A stretch of DNA of 44,387 bases from Fibrobacter sp. (GCA_031271785.1 JAISUZ010000003.1:1-44387), one strand, 5' to 3'. Counted from the first letter of the stretch, positions 1 to 8,263 are shown. Notes: generated by a model not told the origin, from the letters alone. Numbers and translations: made by a program.

Positions 1-6
1 GAAGTT

Positions 7-1125
7 TTAATAGGGTGCACTCGCTGGCACACCGCGTTCACAAAATAATCCGGTATCCAGAAACCAATCCAGGTCACGGTATTCGTTAAAAAGCAAATCA
101 TTTTCAACCGAAATATAAACTCCGACTCCGGAAACTTTTTCAAGCTCAAATTCCTGTAAAAACCGGAGCGTAAAATCTTTGAATAAAACAACTTTATTGA
201 GCTGCCGCCGAATGGAATTCATGTTAAAACCAAGTTGCTTCAGATAATCTTCAAAATCAAAAAACAAGGCGGGTTCTTTAGTATCGTATCTTTGAATTTG
301 TTCACGGTCAGGACAAATTAAACCGGATTCTTTTTGAATATTTTCTCTCACTAAAACCGCTAAAGGTTCTAACTCTTTGGTATCGATAACCGTAATAGAC
401 GCCGATTGCAAAGCGCCGGTTTTGTCTTTGAAGTAATCCATGTAACTTTGAGCCGCTTCGTTATACTTGGGCTGCGGTAAAAATAAAAACGGTAATACGG
501 AATCGTAAGGGAAACCGGCAGCCAAACTCTCCGTAGGAGAAGCGATAATCACACCGGCTTTATGGCGCAGTTGATATAAAATTTCAATGCCGCTCATCAG
601 GCAAGCGTCAAAAATAAGAAACTCCAAATAATCGGGGAGAGCTTCCGCCAAATCGGTGATTTCCATTTCTTTGCCGTTGTCTCTGCCGAAAGAGCGGAGC
701 ACGGGATTTTTTAATTCGTCAAATTTACCGCTCGGCAGCCAGCCTGTTCCGTGCGACCACAAAACCAAACCGTAATGCTCTGCCGAAAACAGGGCAAAGG
801 ATTCGTCAATTACGGATTCGAGTACCTGTTTGGATGCCGAATTTTGGGGTTCATAAATTTTCAGAGTATCAATGGAACCGTTTTGAATTTTCAGTAAGCA
901 CGGTTTCTGATTGGGCGTATCCATATAAACAATTAAGTTATACTCATTTGAAAATGTAACGGAACGCATTTCCAGTATATCTTTTTCGGCATTGCGGGAA
1001 AGATTATTATCCGCAGCCATATAAACTAAAACCGTGCGCTCGGAACGGATTTTAATTTGCACGCCGGGTACGGAACAGGAGACACACAAGCATACGGTAA
1101 AGAACAAGGAAAATAATCTATACAA
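7..1125 (-). CDS. Clostripain-like (C11) cysteine peptidase, lipoprotein
   Basis: Secreted protease of the C11 (clostripain) family, about 372 residues. The family catalytic dyad is visible as His125 in SHGTGW and Cys175 in FDACLMSG, with the N-terminal VLVYMAADNNLS strand typical of the family. No ATG lies near the expected N-terminus. I place the start at a TTG one base after the stop of the upstream gene, because it directly precedes a lipoprotein signal peptide (lipobox VSC, Cys17). The longer ATG-initiated frame would overlap the coding end of the upstream lipoprotein and only adds a shadow of it. It is the last gene of a five-gene operon starting at 3922. C11 enzymes usually cut after Arg/Lys and some activate other secreted proteins (fragipain in Bacteroides fragilis); whether this one matures the C10 protease of the same operon is inference. 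Family is near certain; the start is moderately sure. Confidence 0.9.
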   Translation of the reverse strand: MYRLFSLFFTVCLCVSCSVPGVQIKIRSERTVLVYMAADNNLSRNAEKDILEMRSVTFSNEYNLIVYMDTPNQKPCLLKIQNGSIDTLKIYEPQNSASKQVLESVIDESFALFSAEHYGLVLWSHGTGWLPSGKFDELKNPVLRSFGRDNGKEMEITDLAEALPDYLEFLIFDACLMSGIEILYQLRHKAGVIIASPTESLAAGFPYDSVLPFLFLPQPKYNEAAQSYMDYFKDKTGALQSASITVIDTKELEPLAVLVRENIQKESGLICPDREQIQRYDTKEPALFFDFEDYLKQLGFNMNSIRRQLNKVVLFKDFTLRFLQEFELEKVSGVGVYISVENDLLFNEYRDLDWFLDTGLFCERGVPASAPY

Positions 1126-1126
1126 A

Positions 1127-1540
1127 TTATTCCGCGGATTGGGTGATGGTGAAACCGGTTGCGCAATTCCTGGCAGGCATATAAACTCTAAACAACCTTT
1201 CTTGATTGCTTCCATTCGGATTTACAAAAACCGTGATTGTATATGCATCTGTTTTTTGCAGTTCAAACCAGGAACATTTTGCTTTTATGATCTCACCATA
1301 ACAAGATTCTTCTGCACAATATTCCGAAATGGTACCGCGATATTCTTCGCAATTATTTTCTGCAAAATCATAATTAGCAAACCTCCAAAAAGATTCGCTT
1401 ACGGATACACTATCCACACCACCTTGTGCACTAAAAGATAATGTATCTTTGGATACTCCAATAGGATTACAATAACCAATTGGCCCGGTATGCTCACAGG
1501 CAATTAGGACTAAAAGAATGAATAAAAGTAAATATTTCAT
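1127..1540 (-). CDS. BACON-like small lipoprotein (third of tandem trio)
   Basis: 137-residue lipoprotein: signal peptide with lipobox LIAC (Cys15), then one domain. The domain carries FSAQGGVDSVSV near its start and a C-terminal QERLFRVYM...GFTITQSA segment, the pattern of BACON domains (Ig-like beta sandwich, 'it-it-Q' ending). Six cysteines in the middle and C-terminal part are shared in position with its two upstream paralogues (C..., YC, C, KCSW, NC), so disulfides are likely. Four bases separate it from the stop of the previous gene and one base from the TTG of the next. Function unknown. BACON domains are usually carbohydrate or mucin binding, but the position beside secreted cysteine proteases also fits an inhibitor. 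Confidence 0.88.
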   Translation of the reverse strand: MKYLLLFILLVLIACEHTGPIGYCNPIGVSKDTLSFSAQGGVDSVSVSESFWRFANYDFAENNCEEYRGTISEYCAEESCYGEIIKAKCSWFELQKTDAYTITVFVNPNGSNQERLFRVYMPARNCATGFTITQSAE

Positions 1541-1544
1541 TCAG

Positions 1545-1967
1545 CTATTCCGCAGATTGGGTGATGGTGAAACCTGAATGACAATTGCCGGCTTGTATGC
1601 CAACTTCAAAAGATCTTTCTTGATTTGTTTCATTCGAATTCACAGTAACAAAAATGAGTTGCGATTTCGTTCTGGTGACTTCTAACCATGAACATTGGAA
1701 TTTCATAATCTCATCATTATTATGACAATAATTATTGGAACAATAATTAGAATCAAAGCTGTAAATCATTTCACAACCATTCTCCGAAAGATCGTAACCT
1801 GTAAGCCACCAGAAAGAATCACTTACGAATACACTGTCCACACCGCCTTGAGCATTAAAGGATAAAGAATTCTTGAATGTTTTAGGAGGATTATGACAAA
1901 GCCCCACAGGTTCTGAATATTCGCATGAGCATAAAATCAAACAAAAAATAAAGAATAAATATTTCAT
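1545..1967 (-). CDS. BACON-like small lipoprotein (second of tandem trio)
   Basis: 140-residue lipoprotein starting MKYLFFIFCLILCSC (lipobox Cys15), followed by a BACON-like domain with FNAQGGVDSVFV and a terminal GFTITQSAE. The open frame extends 31 codons upstream, but those overlap the end of the preceding gene. The internal ATG gives the signal peptide and reproduces the four-base spacing seen between the other genes of the operon, so I use it. This copy is the most diverged of the three (KFQCSWLEV instead of KAKCSWFEL) but keeps the cysteine pattern. Confidence 0.87.
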   Translation of the reverse strand: MKYLFFIFCLILCSCEYSEPVGLCHNPPKTFKNSLSFNAQGGVDSVFVSDSFWWLTGYDLSENGCEMIYSFDSNYCSNNYCHNNDEIMKFQCSWLEVTRTKSQLIFVTVNSNETNQERSFEVGIQAGNCHSGFTITQSAE

Positions 1968-1971
1968 TCGG

Positions 1972-2388
1972 TTATTTTGCCGATTGGGTGATGGTGAAAC
2001 TCGTGCCGCAATTACCGGCTTGCATAAAAACTCTAAAATGCCTTTCTTGATTGGTTTCATTCGGATTTACGGAAACCGTGATTGTATATGCATCTGTTTT
2101 TTGCAGTTCAAACCAGGAACATTTTGCTTTTATGATTTCGCCTCTATGACTACAATAATTATTAACACAATAATCAGTATCCGAATCATAAATTTCGTCA
2201 CAACCATTCTTCGTAAAGCCATAACTAGTAAGCCACCAAAAAGAATTGCTTACGGATACACGATCTATACCACCCTGTGTACTAAAAGATAAGGTATCTT
2301 TCGATAATTCGGGAGGAGTGCAAGTAAAGCGGTTTTCCTCGCAGGCAATTAAAAGGAATAATAACATAACATACAATAATTTCATCAT
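1972..2388 (-). CDS. BACON-like small lipoprotein (first of tandem trio)
   Basis: 138-residue lipoprotein, MMKLLYVMLLFLLIAC (lipobox Cys16), with FSTQGGIDRVSV and SFTITQSAK flanking a cysteine-rich centre. It begins four bases after the stop of the C10 protease gene and is therefore the first gene behind it, the position where the small inhibitor gene (Spi or staphostatin-like) sits behind C10 or staphopain proteases in Streptococcus, Bacteroides and Staphylococcus. Its DNA around 2064-2137 is almost identical to 1218-1291 of the third paralogue, indicating recent duplication or conversion. Binding partner and function are not established. Confidence 0.88.
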   Translation of the reverse strand: MMKLLYVMLLFLLIACEENRFTCTPPELSKDTLSFSTQGGIDRVSVSNSFWWLTSYGFTKNGCDEIYDSDTDYCVNNYCSHRGEIIKAKCSWFELQKTDAYTITVSVNPNETNQERHFRVFMQAGNCGTSFTITQSAK

Positions 2389-2392
2389 TTTT

Positions 2393-3922
2393 CTACCTAT
2401 AAATATGGGGTACTATTTCAATAAGATGCTGATAATTCCCTTCTTCATACGATTTAGTATTGGAAGCCAAACTGTCAAGATTGGTGTTGAAAAGGCCGGC
2501 CACCTGATAGCCATTTTCATCACCACCCCATCCCCAATTACTGTGAAAGAAAACAGCAGGTTCATAGAAAGGAGTAATGGTTCCATTAGTTAAGTAATAA
2601 TAATACATTACATTTTTCTTTAAATAACCGTCTATTACCCATGAATGACATTTATCTCCATAAGTATTATAAGTAATACCCAGTATTGTTTGCTTTATTT
2701 TTCTCGCGCAACCCTCAACTAATAAAGGCCGTTTATTCTTTAGCGAGCTAATAACCAAATCTTTCTTATAACTCACAATACCAGGCAGATCAACCAAAGA
2801 GGATTGAGTCGTTTTATATCCCTGTTTTTTTAAGAAGTTCACCGCATTTACCATCTTAGCGCTACTACCTTCGCAACCATACTTCATTCCCACACCTTTT
2901 CCGATTTTCTGAAATAGAGTGGCGATTTGATTTTTAACAGCAACCGGAGAACTATCATCCAGTTTCAATTTCCCAACCATATTAGAACCCGCTCTTGTTG
3001 GATTTGCCGTATATTGGTTTAAAATATTCCAGTCAAAGGAATAATTATCAATTTTCGCCGGATGTTTCCAGTAAGCCATAATTTGTGCCACCGAAGTCGC
3101 TACACAACCTGCCCAGTATTTTCCATTACCCGGCGCATCGGCAATGCCGGAACAATTACCACCTACATTATCATTATATATGTCCCATTGATTCCATTCC
3201 ACAGGAATAAGAGGGGATACCGATTCGAGTGTTTCCCTCAAATCACCGTAAACGTAATAACACCCCGAGACATTTACACAATTTGGCGCTTTGGTATCAA
3301 ATTCACTACTCAGTTTTTCTTGAGCACTCGCGAGCAAAGAATCCTTTTGTTCTTCCGTTTCTATAATATTATTCAAAATGAAATTTTCCATACGTTCCAG
3401 CATTAAAACCATTCCGGGATTATCCGTTGAGTCTATTAACGATCCCTGATCAAAAAAGCCCAAAATAGGACTCTCTACCCGCGTGTCGGCAGCGAGTATC
3501 GCAAAACCCTGATTATCTTGAAAATTCACTACATACGCCAAAGTATCCGGGATCTCAATTTCCGGCTCTCCGCCGGATTTCAGGGCAACGGCCTTTGAAT
3601 TTTCGGAAACAAGCGGGGTGATAGAGTGGACTTTTCTGCCGGTCCCTGATTTTAGGCCGGTTTCTTCGTCTAAAATCCCGATAACATTATCAATCAGTTT
3701 TACGATTTCTGCGCCGCTTATCCGGTGATTCGGTTCCCTCATTTTGTAAAGCATTTTTACTTCTTCCGGCGAAAGAGAATCATCGGTAACGGCAGCGGTA
3801 TCATGAGCGACTATAGGAGTGATATTGATAACTGCGCTTTCCGTATCATTGGAGCAGGAAATTAACCCCCCACCAAAAAGTGATAAACAGAAACCGGCAA
3901 AGACTTTCAAAGCGCTTTTCAT
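2393..3922 (-). CDS. C10 (streptopain/SpeB-like) cysteine protease precursor, lipoprotein
   Basis: 509-residue secreted cysteine protease. Order: lipoprotein signal peptide (LISC, Cys23), a propeptide of about 190 residues in the Spi/SpeB-prodomain style, then the papain-fold C10 catalytic domain. The catalytic Cys273 lies in AGCVATSVAQIMAYW, His426 in KCHSWVIDGY, and the family hallmark HSNWGWGGDENGY follows. I start at the second methionine of the open frame because GGAAGG lies just upstream of it and the signal peptide begins there. It heads an operon with three BACON-like lipoproteins and a C11 protease, all spaced by four bases or fewer. Family relatives degrade host or environmental proteins after self-cleavage of the propeptide. 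Here the lipid anchor suggests surface display. Family assignment is very secure. Confidence 0.94.
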   Translation of the reverse strand: MKSALKVFAGFCLSLFGGGLISCSNDTESAVINITPIVAHDTAAVTDDSLSPEEVKMLYKMREPNHRISGAEIVKLIDNVIGILDEETGLKSGTGRKVHSITPLVSENSKAVALKSGGEPEIEIPDTLAYVVNFQDNQGFAILAADTRVESPILGFFDQGSLIDSTDNPGMVLMLERMENFILNNIIETEEQKDSLLASAQEKLSSEFDTKAPNCVNVSGCYYVYGDLRETLESVSPLIPVEWNQWDIYNDNVGGNCSGIADAPGNGKYWAGCVATSVAQIMAYWKHPAKIDNYSFDWNILNQYTANPTRAGSNMVGKLKLDDSSPVAVKNQIATLFQKIGKGVGMKYGCEGSSAKMVNAVNFLKKQGYKTTQSSLVDLPGIVSYKKDLVISSLKNKRPLLVEGCARKIKQTILGITYNTYGDKCHSWVIDGYLKKNVMYYYYLTNGTITPFYEPAVFFHSNWGWGGDENGYQVAGLFNTNLDSLASNTKSYEEGNYQHLIEIVPHIYR

Positions 3923-4170
3923 AAACCTTCCTTTTATGCAATCCAAAACACGCTTAATAAATATATCTTAATATTTAAGAAATGCAACCCAAAAGAGTAT
4001 TTTAATGCAAAAGTTTTTGAGAGTGGTTTGCTTTTGATTCGGTTTTGCCATGTGATTCCGTATTTCTCGCGTTTTTACGCAATCGTGCTCCCCTGCATTT
4101 TATACCTAAAGAGAACCGCGCGGGAGTGGCATTTTACATTTTTAAGGCGTTTGTATATGCCTTTTCTTCG
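3923..4170. repeat. Intergenic leader with dispersed repeat fragments
   Basis: Upstream region of the protease operon. It holds an AT-rich stretch with a minus-strand TATATT about 40 bases before the C10 start (possible promoter). It also holds two short dispersed repeats found elsewhere in the window: 4058-4081 matches 29003-29027 with two differences, and a 28-base segment at 4090-4117 is identical to 28729-28756. No convincing gene. The open frames here are low-quality and read repeat sequence. Confidence 0.6.
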
Positions 4171-4405
4171 CGTGAGGGATAGTGACCCGAAGGGCGGAGA
4201 CGCGCGGGTTACTTGTCCGAAGTTTTAGTTCGCGCGGCTCCGTTTTTGCCGCATCAGCTGAAGTCGCAATGTCATGTAAGACTTTTCAGCTACTGAAATC
4301 CCGCATCCGGTGCGGGATGACTGAAACGCAGTGGGCGCTCGGCAAAAATATAGCCCGACCCGGCGATTCTTTTTTCATGCACGTGTGCAATCGCCGGGCA
4401 CGCCC
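4171..4405 (+). repeat. Composite repeat, B'-type 3' module (copy 1)
   Basis: Begins CGTGAGGGATAGTGACCCGA and ends GGGCACGCCC. The first 30 bases match the minus-strand copy at 8079 with one difference. Near the 3' end a 10-base stem CCCGGCGATT (4359-4368) pairs perfectly with AATCGCCGGG (4389-4398). The same position in other copies has different but still complementary arms. A nested REP-like palindrome lies at 4299-4320. Confidence 0.75.
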
Positions 4406-4415
4406 GTCGGATCCA

Positions 4416-4448
4416 TAAAAAAAACGCACCTCGTGAGACAAAGTGCGT
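4416..4448 (-). terminator. Intrinsic terminator of metY
   Basis: Read on the minus strand: ACGCAC (4448-4443), a loop, GTGCGT (4429-4424), then a run of eight T. It lies about 20 bases after the metY stop codon. Confidence 0.85.
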
Positions 4449-4468
4449 TGGATTCGATCAAGAACGGT

Positions 4469-5746
4469 TTAGAGAGCTTTGAAAGCTTGTTCCATGTCCG
4501 CAATAATGTCATGGACGTGTTCGATGCCGACCGAGAAACGGATCAGGTCCGACGGTACGCCGCTCGCTTTCAGTTGTGCTTCGCTGAGTTGCCGGTGGGT
4601 GGTGCTGGCCGGGTGCAGGCAGCAGGTTCTTGCATCGGCTACGTGAGTGACAATGCGGGCGATTTTCAGGTTTTCCATGAAACGGCAGGCGGCTTCGCGC
4701 CCGCCTTTCACACCGAAGGAGACTACGCCGCAAGTTCCTTGCGGCATATATTTTTTGGCACGCACATAATAAGGGCTGCCGGGGAGTCCCGGGAAATTCA
4801 CCCAGGAGACCTGCGGATGATTTTCCAGGTATTCGGCAACGGTGAGCGCATTTGCGGTATGGCGTTCCATACGGAGGGCGAGCGTTTCAAGACCGAGGTT
4901 CAAAAGGAACGCGTTTTGCGGAGAGAGCATGGTGCCCAAATCGCGCATGAGGTGCGTGCGGCATTTGATTATGTAAGCGGCTTTGCCGAACGCTTCCGTG
5001 TAAACGGTGCCGTGATAGGATTCGTCGGGCTCAGTCAGTTCCGGGTATTTTCCGGCGGCTTTCCAGTCGAAATTACCGCTGTCCACAATAACGCCGCCGA
5101 GGGAACAGGCGTGCCCGTCCATGTACTTGGAGGTGGAATGGACGATAATGTCTGCGCCGAACTTGAACGGATTGCAATGAATCGGAGTCGGGAACGTGTT
5201 ATCGACAATGAGCGGGACCTGGTGTTTGTGCGCGGCAGTCGCAAAAAGTTCTATATCCAATACGGTGAGCGACGGGTTCGTGAGAGCTTCCCCGAATACG
5301 CAGCGGGTGTTCGGACGGAAACATTTTTCCAGCTCTTCCGCCGTGATATCGGGAGCCACAAATTCAAATTCAATTCCCATTTCCCGCATGGTTTTGTTGA
5401 AAAGGTTATAGGTACCGCCATAAATCGCGCTGCAGCAAATAACGTGATCGCCGGCGCGCGCAATGTTCAAAACAGAGTTTAACGAGGCGGATTGTCCGGA
5501 GCTGCAAAGCATGGCCCCTACGCCGCCTTCGAGGTCGTTGATCTTTTGCTCGACCGCATCGACGGTGGGGTTGGCAAGGCGGGAATAAAAGAAACCGGCG
5601 GCTTTCAGGTCAAAAAGATCACCCATCGCCTGTGCGGTGTCGTAAGCAAAGGTGGTGCTTTGGTAAATCGGTAAAACGCGGGGTTCGCCGTTTTTGGGGT
5701 TCCAGCCGGACTGGATACATTTGGTTTCAATGTGAAGTTCTTTCAT
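4469..5746 (-). CDS. metY: O-acetylhomoserine sulfhydrylase (MetY-type)
   Basis: 425-residue PLP-dependent enzyme of the Cys/Met metabolism family, converting O-acetylhomoserine plus sulfide to homocysteine in the cytoplasm for methionine synthesis. The opening (HIETKCIQSGWNP, LPIYQSTTF), the YSRLANPT motif, and the PLP lysine Lys207 in HSTSKYMDGH fit the MetY subgroup, as does the length. A close alternative is another gamma-family enzyme such as cystathionine gamma-synthase, but the long GG-Y insertion region favours MetY. It has its own terminator. No clear Shine-Dalgarno is seen. A TATATT box ends eight bases before the ATG, so the transcript may be leaderless. It is divergent from the aldolase-like gene at 5851. 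Confidence 0.93.
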   Translation of the reverse strand: MKELHIETKCIQSGWNPKNGEPRVLPIYQSTTFAYDTAQAMGDLFDLKAAGFFYSRLANPTVDAVEQKINDLEGGVGAMLCSSGQSASLNSVLNIARAGDHVICCSAIYGGTYNLFNKTMREMGIEFEFVAPDITAEELEKCFRPNTRCVFGEALTNPSLTVLDIELFATAAHKHQVPLIVDNTFPTPIHCNPFKFGADIIVHSTSKYMDGHACSLGGVIVDSGNFDWKAAGKYPELTEPDESYHGTVYTEAFGKAAYIIKCRTHLMRDLGTMLSPQNAFLLNLGLETLALRMERHTANALTVAEYLENHPQVSWVNFPGLPGSPYYVRAKKYMPQGTCGVVSFGVKGGREAACRFMENLKIARIVTHVADARTCCLHPASTTHRQLSEAQLKASGVPSDLIRFSVGIEHVHDIIADMEQAFKAL

Positions 5747-5754
5747 GAAAAACG

Positions 5755-5760
5755 AATATA
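5755..5760 (-). promoter_or_regulatory. -10-like TATATT box for metY
   Basis: TATATT on the minus strand, eight bases before the metY ATG, with no ribosome binding site between. This predicts a leader of about zero to two bases. Confidence 0.45.
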
Positions 5761-5850
5761 GAAAAATAAAAATGCGGTAAAAATGGAGCGGTTCCGGAAT
5801 TTCGGGCGAGATAATTTCTATTTTATACGCCTCTTTTTTAAGGAGTTATT

Positions 5851-6801
5851 ATGTACTACGAAACCATTAAAGTCTTTGACTGCACCATCCGCGACGGCGG
5901 TTTGGTAAACAAGCACCAGTTCAGTTTGGAGTTTGTACGCCGTTTGTATCAACTCTTAAATGCGGCCGGAATCGACTATATGGAAATCGGGTATAAAAAT
6001 TCTCCGGAACTTTTCGACCCGAAAGAATACGGTCCCTGGAAATTTTGCGAAGACGATTTGCTCTGGCGCGTGAAAGAAGGTTTTGACGCCAAAACCAAGC
6101 TTTCCGTAATGGCAGACGTGGGCCGCGTGAATATGGATGCGATTAAACCGCGCAGCGAAAGCCCTTACGATATGGTGCGCGTGGCGAGCTATGTGAAAAA
6201 CATCGACAAAGGCATTAGCCTTGTAAACGCTTTTTCCGAACTCGGTTACGAAACCGCCATCAACATCATGGCGATCAGCCGCGACCGGGGTCCCGAACTG
6301 GACGAAGCGCTCGAACAAATCGAAAAAGAATGTAAAGCAAACGTGGTTTATATTGTGGACAGTTTCGGTTACTTCTATCAGGAAGATATCGACGAATGTG
6401 TAAAGCGCTACCGCAGTCACATTAAAAGCCGGAGCCTCGGGTTCCACGGACACAACAACCAGCAACTCGCGTTCAGCAACACCATTCAGGCGATTATGAA
6501 CCGCGTGGATTATCTGGATTGTACCGTTTCCGGAATCGGCCGCGGCGCGGGCAACTGCACCACCGAACTTCTGCTCGGGTTCCTGAAAAATCCGAAGTAC
6601 GATATTCGCCCGGTGCTGGATGCGATATCCGAACTTTTTGTTCCGCTCTCCAAGGAGTATGAATGGGGTTACATCATTCCGCAAATGATCAGCGGCATGC
6701 TGAACCTTCACCCCGAAGATGCGATCAAAGTGCGCAAAACCGCTGAAAAAGATGATTACCGCGCCTTTTACGAAAAAATGGTAAACGCCGGTTTGGTATA
6801 A
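5851..6801 (+). CDS. HMG-CoA lyase-like / DRE-TIM aldolase family protein
   Basis: 316-residue TIM-barrel protein of the DRE-TIM metallolyase superfamily. The N-terminal signature FDCTIRDGG carries the metal-binding Asp and catalytic Arg, and GFHGHNN supplies the two metal-binding histidines; GIGRGAGNCTTELL is the conserved C-terminal loop. These residues imply an active aldol/retro-aldol enzyme, but the substrate is not clear. Relatives include 4-hydroxy-2-oxovalerate aldolase and polysaccharide-cluster aldolases. A strong AAGGAG lies seven bases before the ATG. The gene ends just before an intrinsic terminator and is followed by a membrane acyltransferase, possibly pointing to surface polysaccharide chemistry (inference). 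Confidence 0.85.
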   Translation: MYYETIKVFDCTIRDGGLVNKHQFSLEFVRRLYQLLNAAGIDYMEIGYKNSPELFDPKEYGPWKFCEDDLLWRVKEGFDAKTKLSVMADVGRVNMDAIKPRSESPYDMVRVASYVKNIDKGISLVNAFSELGYETAINIMAISRDRGPELDEALEQIEKECKANVVYIVDSFGYFYQEDIDECVKRYRSHIKSRSLGFHGHNNQQLAFSNTIQAIMNRVDYLDCTVSGIGRGAGNCTTELLLGFLKNPKYDIRPVLDAISELFVPLSKEYEWGYIIPQMISGMLNLHPEDAIKVRKTAEKDDYRAFYEKMVNAGLV

Positions 6802-6806
6802 GAGAG

Positions 6807-6831
6807 AGACCTCCTTACGGAGGTCTTTTTT
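6807..6831 (+). terminator. Intrinsic terminator overlapping the next gene's ribosome site
   Basis: Hairpin GACCTCC-TTAC-GGAGGTC followed by six T. The 3' arm GGAGGT is at the same time the only Shine-Dalgarno-like sequence for the acyltransferase gene immediately downstream. Confidence 0.85.
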
Positions 6832-6835
6832 GCAG

Positions 6836-7927
6836 ATGGCAAAAAATTCTTTTTATTTTCCGGCGCTGGACGGGCTTCGTTTGCTCGCCTCGCTGAATAT
6901 TGTTCTCCTTCACCTCGGCTCGTCGAATGCCCTCGGTTATTTAAAATCCGAATGGCTGAAGCCGGTCATTCAAGCGCCGGCGTTTGCCGCGGGACTTTTC
7001 TTTGTGCTCGCCGGGTTCCTGTTCGGCTCCAAATTTCATGATCCGGAAAGAAAAGTGGCGTTTCTGCCTTTTATGCGCGCGCGGTTTCTCAAATTATACC
7101 GGCTGCATTTTGTCTGCACCATCCTGATGTTTGTGATCCTCGCGGTTCGTTTCGGCGGGCTCGAAGGCCTCTACCATCCGTGGCGCTCTCTCGTTTTGCA
7201 TTTAACGCTCACTTGGGCGATCGTCCCCGACCTCGGCATGAAATTAAACGAACCCTCGTGGGCGCTCACCGCATTCTTTTTCTGCTACGCCGTCACGCCC
7301 GCATTCAGCAAGCGGCTTAATTCAATCTCGATGAAAAAGGTTTACTGCCTCTGCGCGCTGGTTTTTATACCGGGAATCATTTGGGGGATTTTATTCGGAC
7401 TGAACTTCGGCGATTTCGCGAGTTACGAATCGCGCTACCGCTTTTACCATGTCTTTGTACCGGTGCGCATCTGCGAATATTTATTCGGAATGATATTATT
7501 CCGGATTTATAAAGAACGCGGCTTTGATTTCTTAAAGAAAAAATTCGTGAGCGGCGCGCTGCAGTTTTCCCTGCTCGCCTTGCTTTATGTAAGCCTCTTC
7601 TTTTTGGAAACGGAATCGGCGGCATGGAATTACATTTGCCACCACACCATACCGATACTCATTTACGGCGCGCTGATTTTAAGCCTCACGGCCTCGCGCG
7701 GATTTTTAGGAACCCTCTTTTGCATTCGCCCCGTGCGTCAAGTCGGAAAAGCCTCGTTTTACCCTTACCTGATTCACTTGCCGATGATCGCCGTCTTCTG
7801 GTGCTTCGCCGATCTGAACACGCCTTTGAATCTGCTCGTGTTCCTCGTGGTGATTTACGGTCTGAGCACATTTTATCAAATGTGGAAAGATTCCAAAAGA
7901 AAGAAGAAAATCTCGAAAACCGCGTAA
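6836..7927 (+). CDS. Acyltransferase family 3 membrane protein
   Basis: Integral membrane O-acyltransferase (Acyl_transf_3, OafA/YrhL-like), about 363 residues with roughly ten hydrophobic helices. The N-terminal ALDGLRLLASLNIVLLHLG carries the family signature including the conserved His. Such proteins move acyl groups onto surface sugars or lipids. The acceptor here is unknown. I start at ATG 6836; a TTG at 6830 in the same frame is better spaced from GGAGGT and could be the real start, adding two residues. It lies directly behind the terminator of the aldolase-like gene. A repeat of the opposite strand ends eight bases after its stop. Confidence 0.88.
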   Translation: MAKNSFYFPALDGLRLLASLNIVLLHLGSSNALGYLKSEWLKPVIQAPAFAAGLFFVLAGFLFGSKFHDPERKVAFLPFMRARFLKLYRLHFVCTILMFVILAVRFGGLEGLYHPWRSLVLHLTLTWAIVPDLGMKLNEPSWALTAFFFCYAVTPAFSKRLNSISMKKVYCLCALVFIPGIIWGILFGLNFGDFASYESRYRFYHVFVPVRICEYLFGMILFRIYKERGFDFLKKKFVSGALQFSLLALLYVSLFFLETESAAWNYICHHTIPILIYGALILSLTASRGFLGTLFCIRPVRQVGKASFYPYLIHLPMIAVFWCFADLNTPLNLLVFLVVIYGLSTFYQMWKDSKRKKKISKTA

Positions 7928-7934
7928 GAACGAT

Positions 7935-8079
7935 GGCGTGCCCGTGTCCGTTTTCAACGGGCGGGCCGGGCTGTATTTTTGCGGCAACAAGTCGCCTGCA
8001 AAAACGGAGCTTCGCTTGTCTGCTCTTTAGGTTTGTTCTTCACCGCGAATCTCCGCCCTTCGGGTCACGATCCCTCACG
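7935..8079 (-). repeat. Composite repeat, B'-type 3' module (copy 2)
   Basis: Reads on the minus strand from CGTGAGGGATCGTGACCCGA to GGGCACGCC. It has the variable terminal stem (CCCG, CCGTT against AACGG, CGGG with a small bulge). Its end is eight bases from the stop codon of the convergent acyltransferase gene. Confidence 0.72.
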
Positions 8080-8087
8080 CGAAGAAA

Positions 8088-8190
8088 AGGGGGTAGCGGA
8101 AGACGGAGCCCGCCGCCCGGCGACTGAAAGAAGCCGAATAAGGCGGCGGGGTAAAACTCCGGCTGAAGCGAGGGGGACGTGCCCCCTTCC
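8088..8190 (-). repeat. Composite repeat, A module (copy 1)
   Basis: Minus-strand copy of the A block: GGGGG/CCCCC hairpin, CTCGCTTCA, then a long stem closing on the conserved apical hairpin CGGCTTCTTTCAGTCGCCG. It is almost identical to the copy at 12732, including the CCGCCGCC/GGCGGCGG stem. Modules A and B' are adjacent on the same strand here. Confidence 0.8.
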
Positions 8191-8263
8191 AAACCACCTG
8201 ATGTATTTTTCGCCGACTTCACCGCTTTGTCCCTGAATTTCATGCCCGGAGAACCGGATTTAT

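Noticed and set aside
1126-1215. ATG-initiated extension of the C11 protease
   Set aside because: It overlaps the coding end of the upstream lipoprotein and hides the lipoprotein signal peptide.
4331-5482. 383-codon open frame on the plus strand
   Set aside because: It lies antisense within metY, which has clear family motifs. The frame is a shadow of high-GC codon bias and starts in repeat sequence.
8040-8243. Small proteins translated from the A and B' repeats
   Set aside because: Similar peptides appear at several copies, but stem arms change with base-pair compensation and insertions break the frame, which supports structure and not coding.
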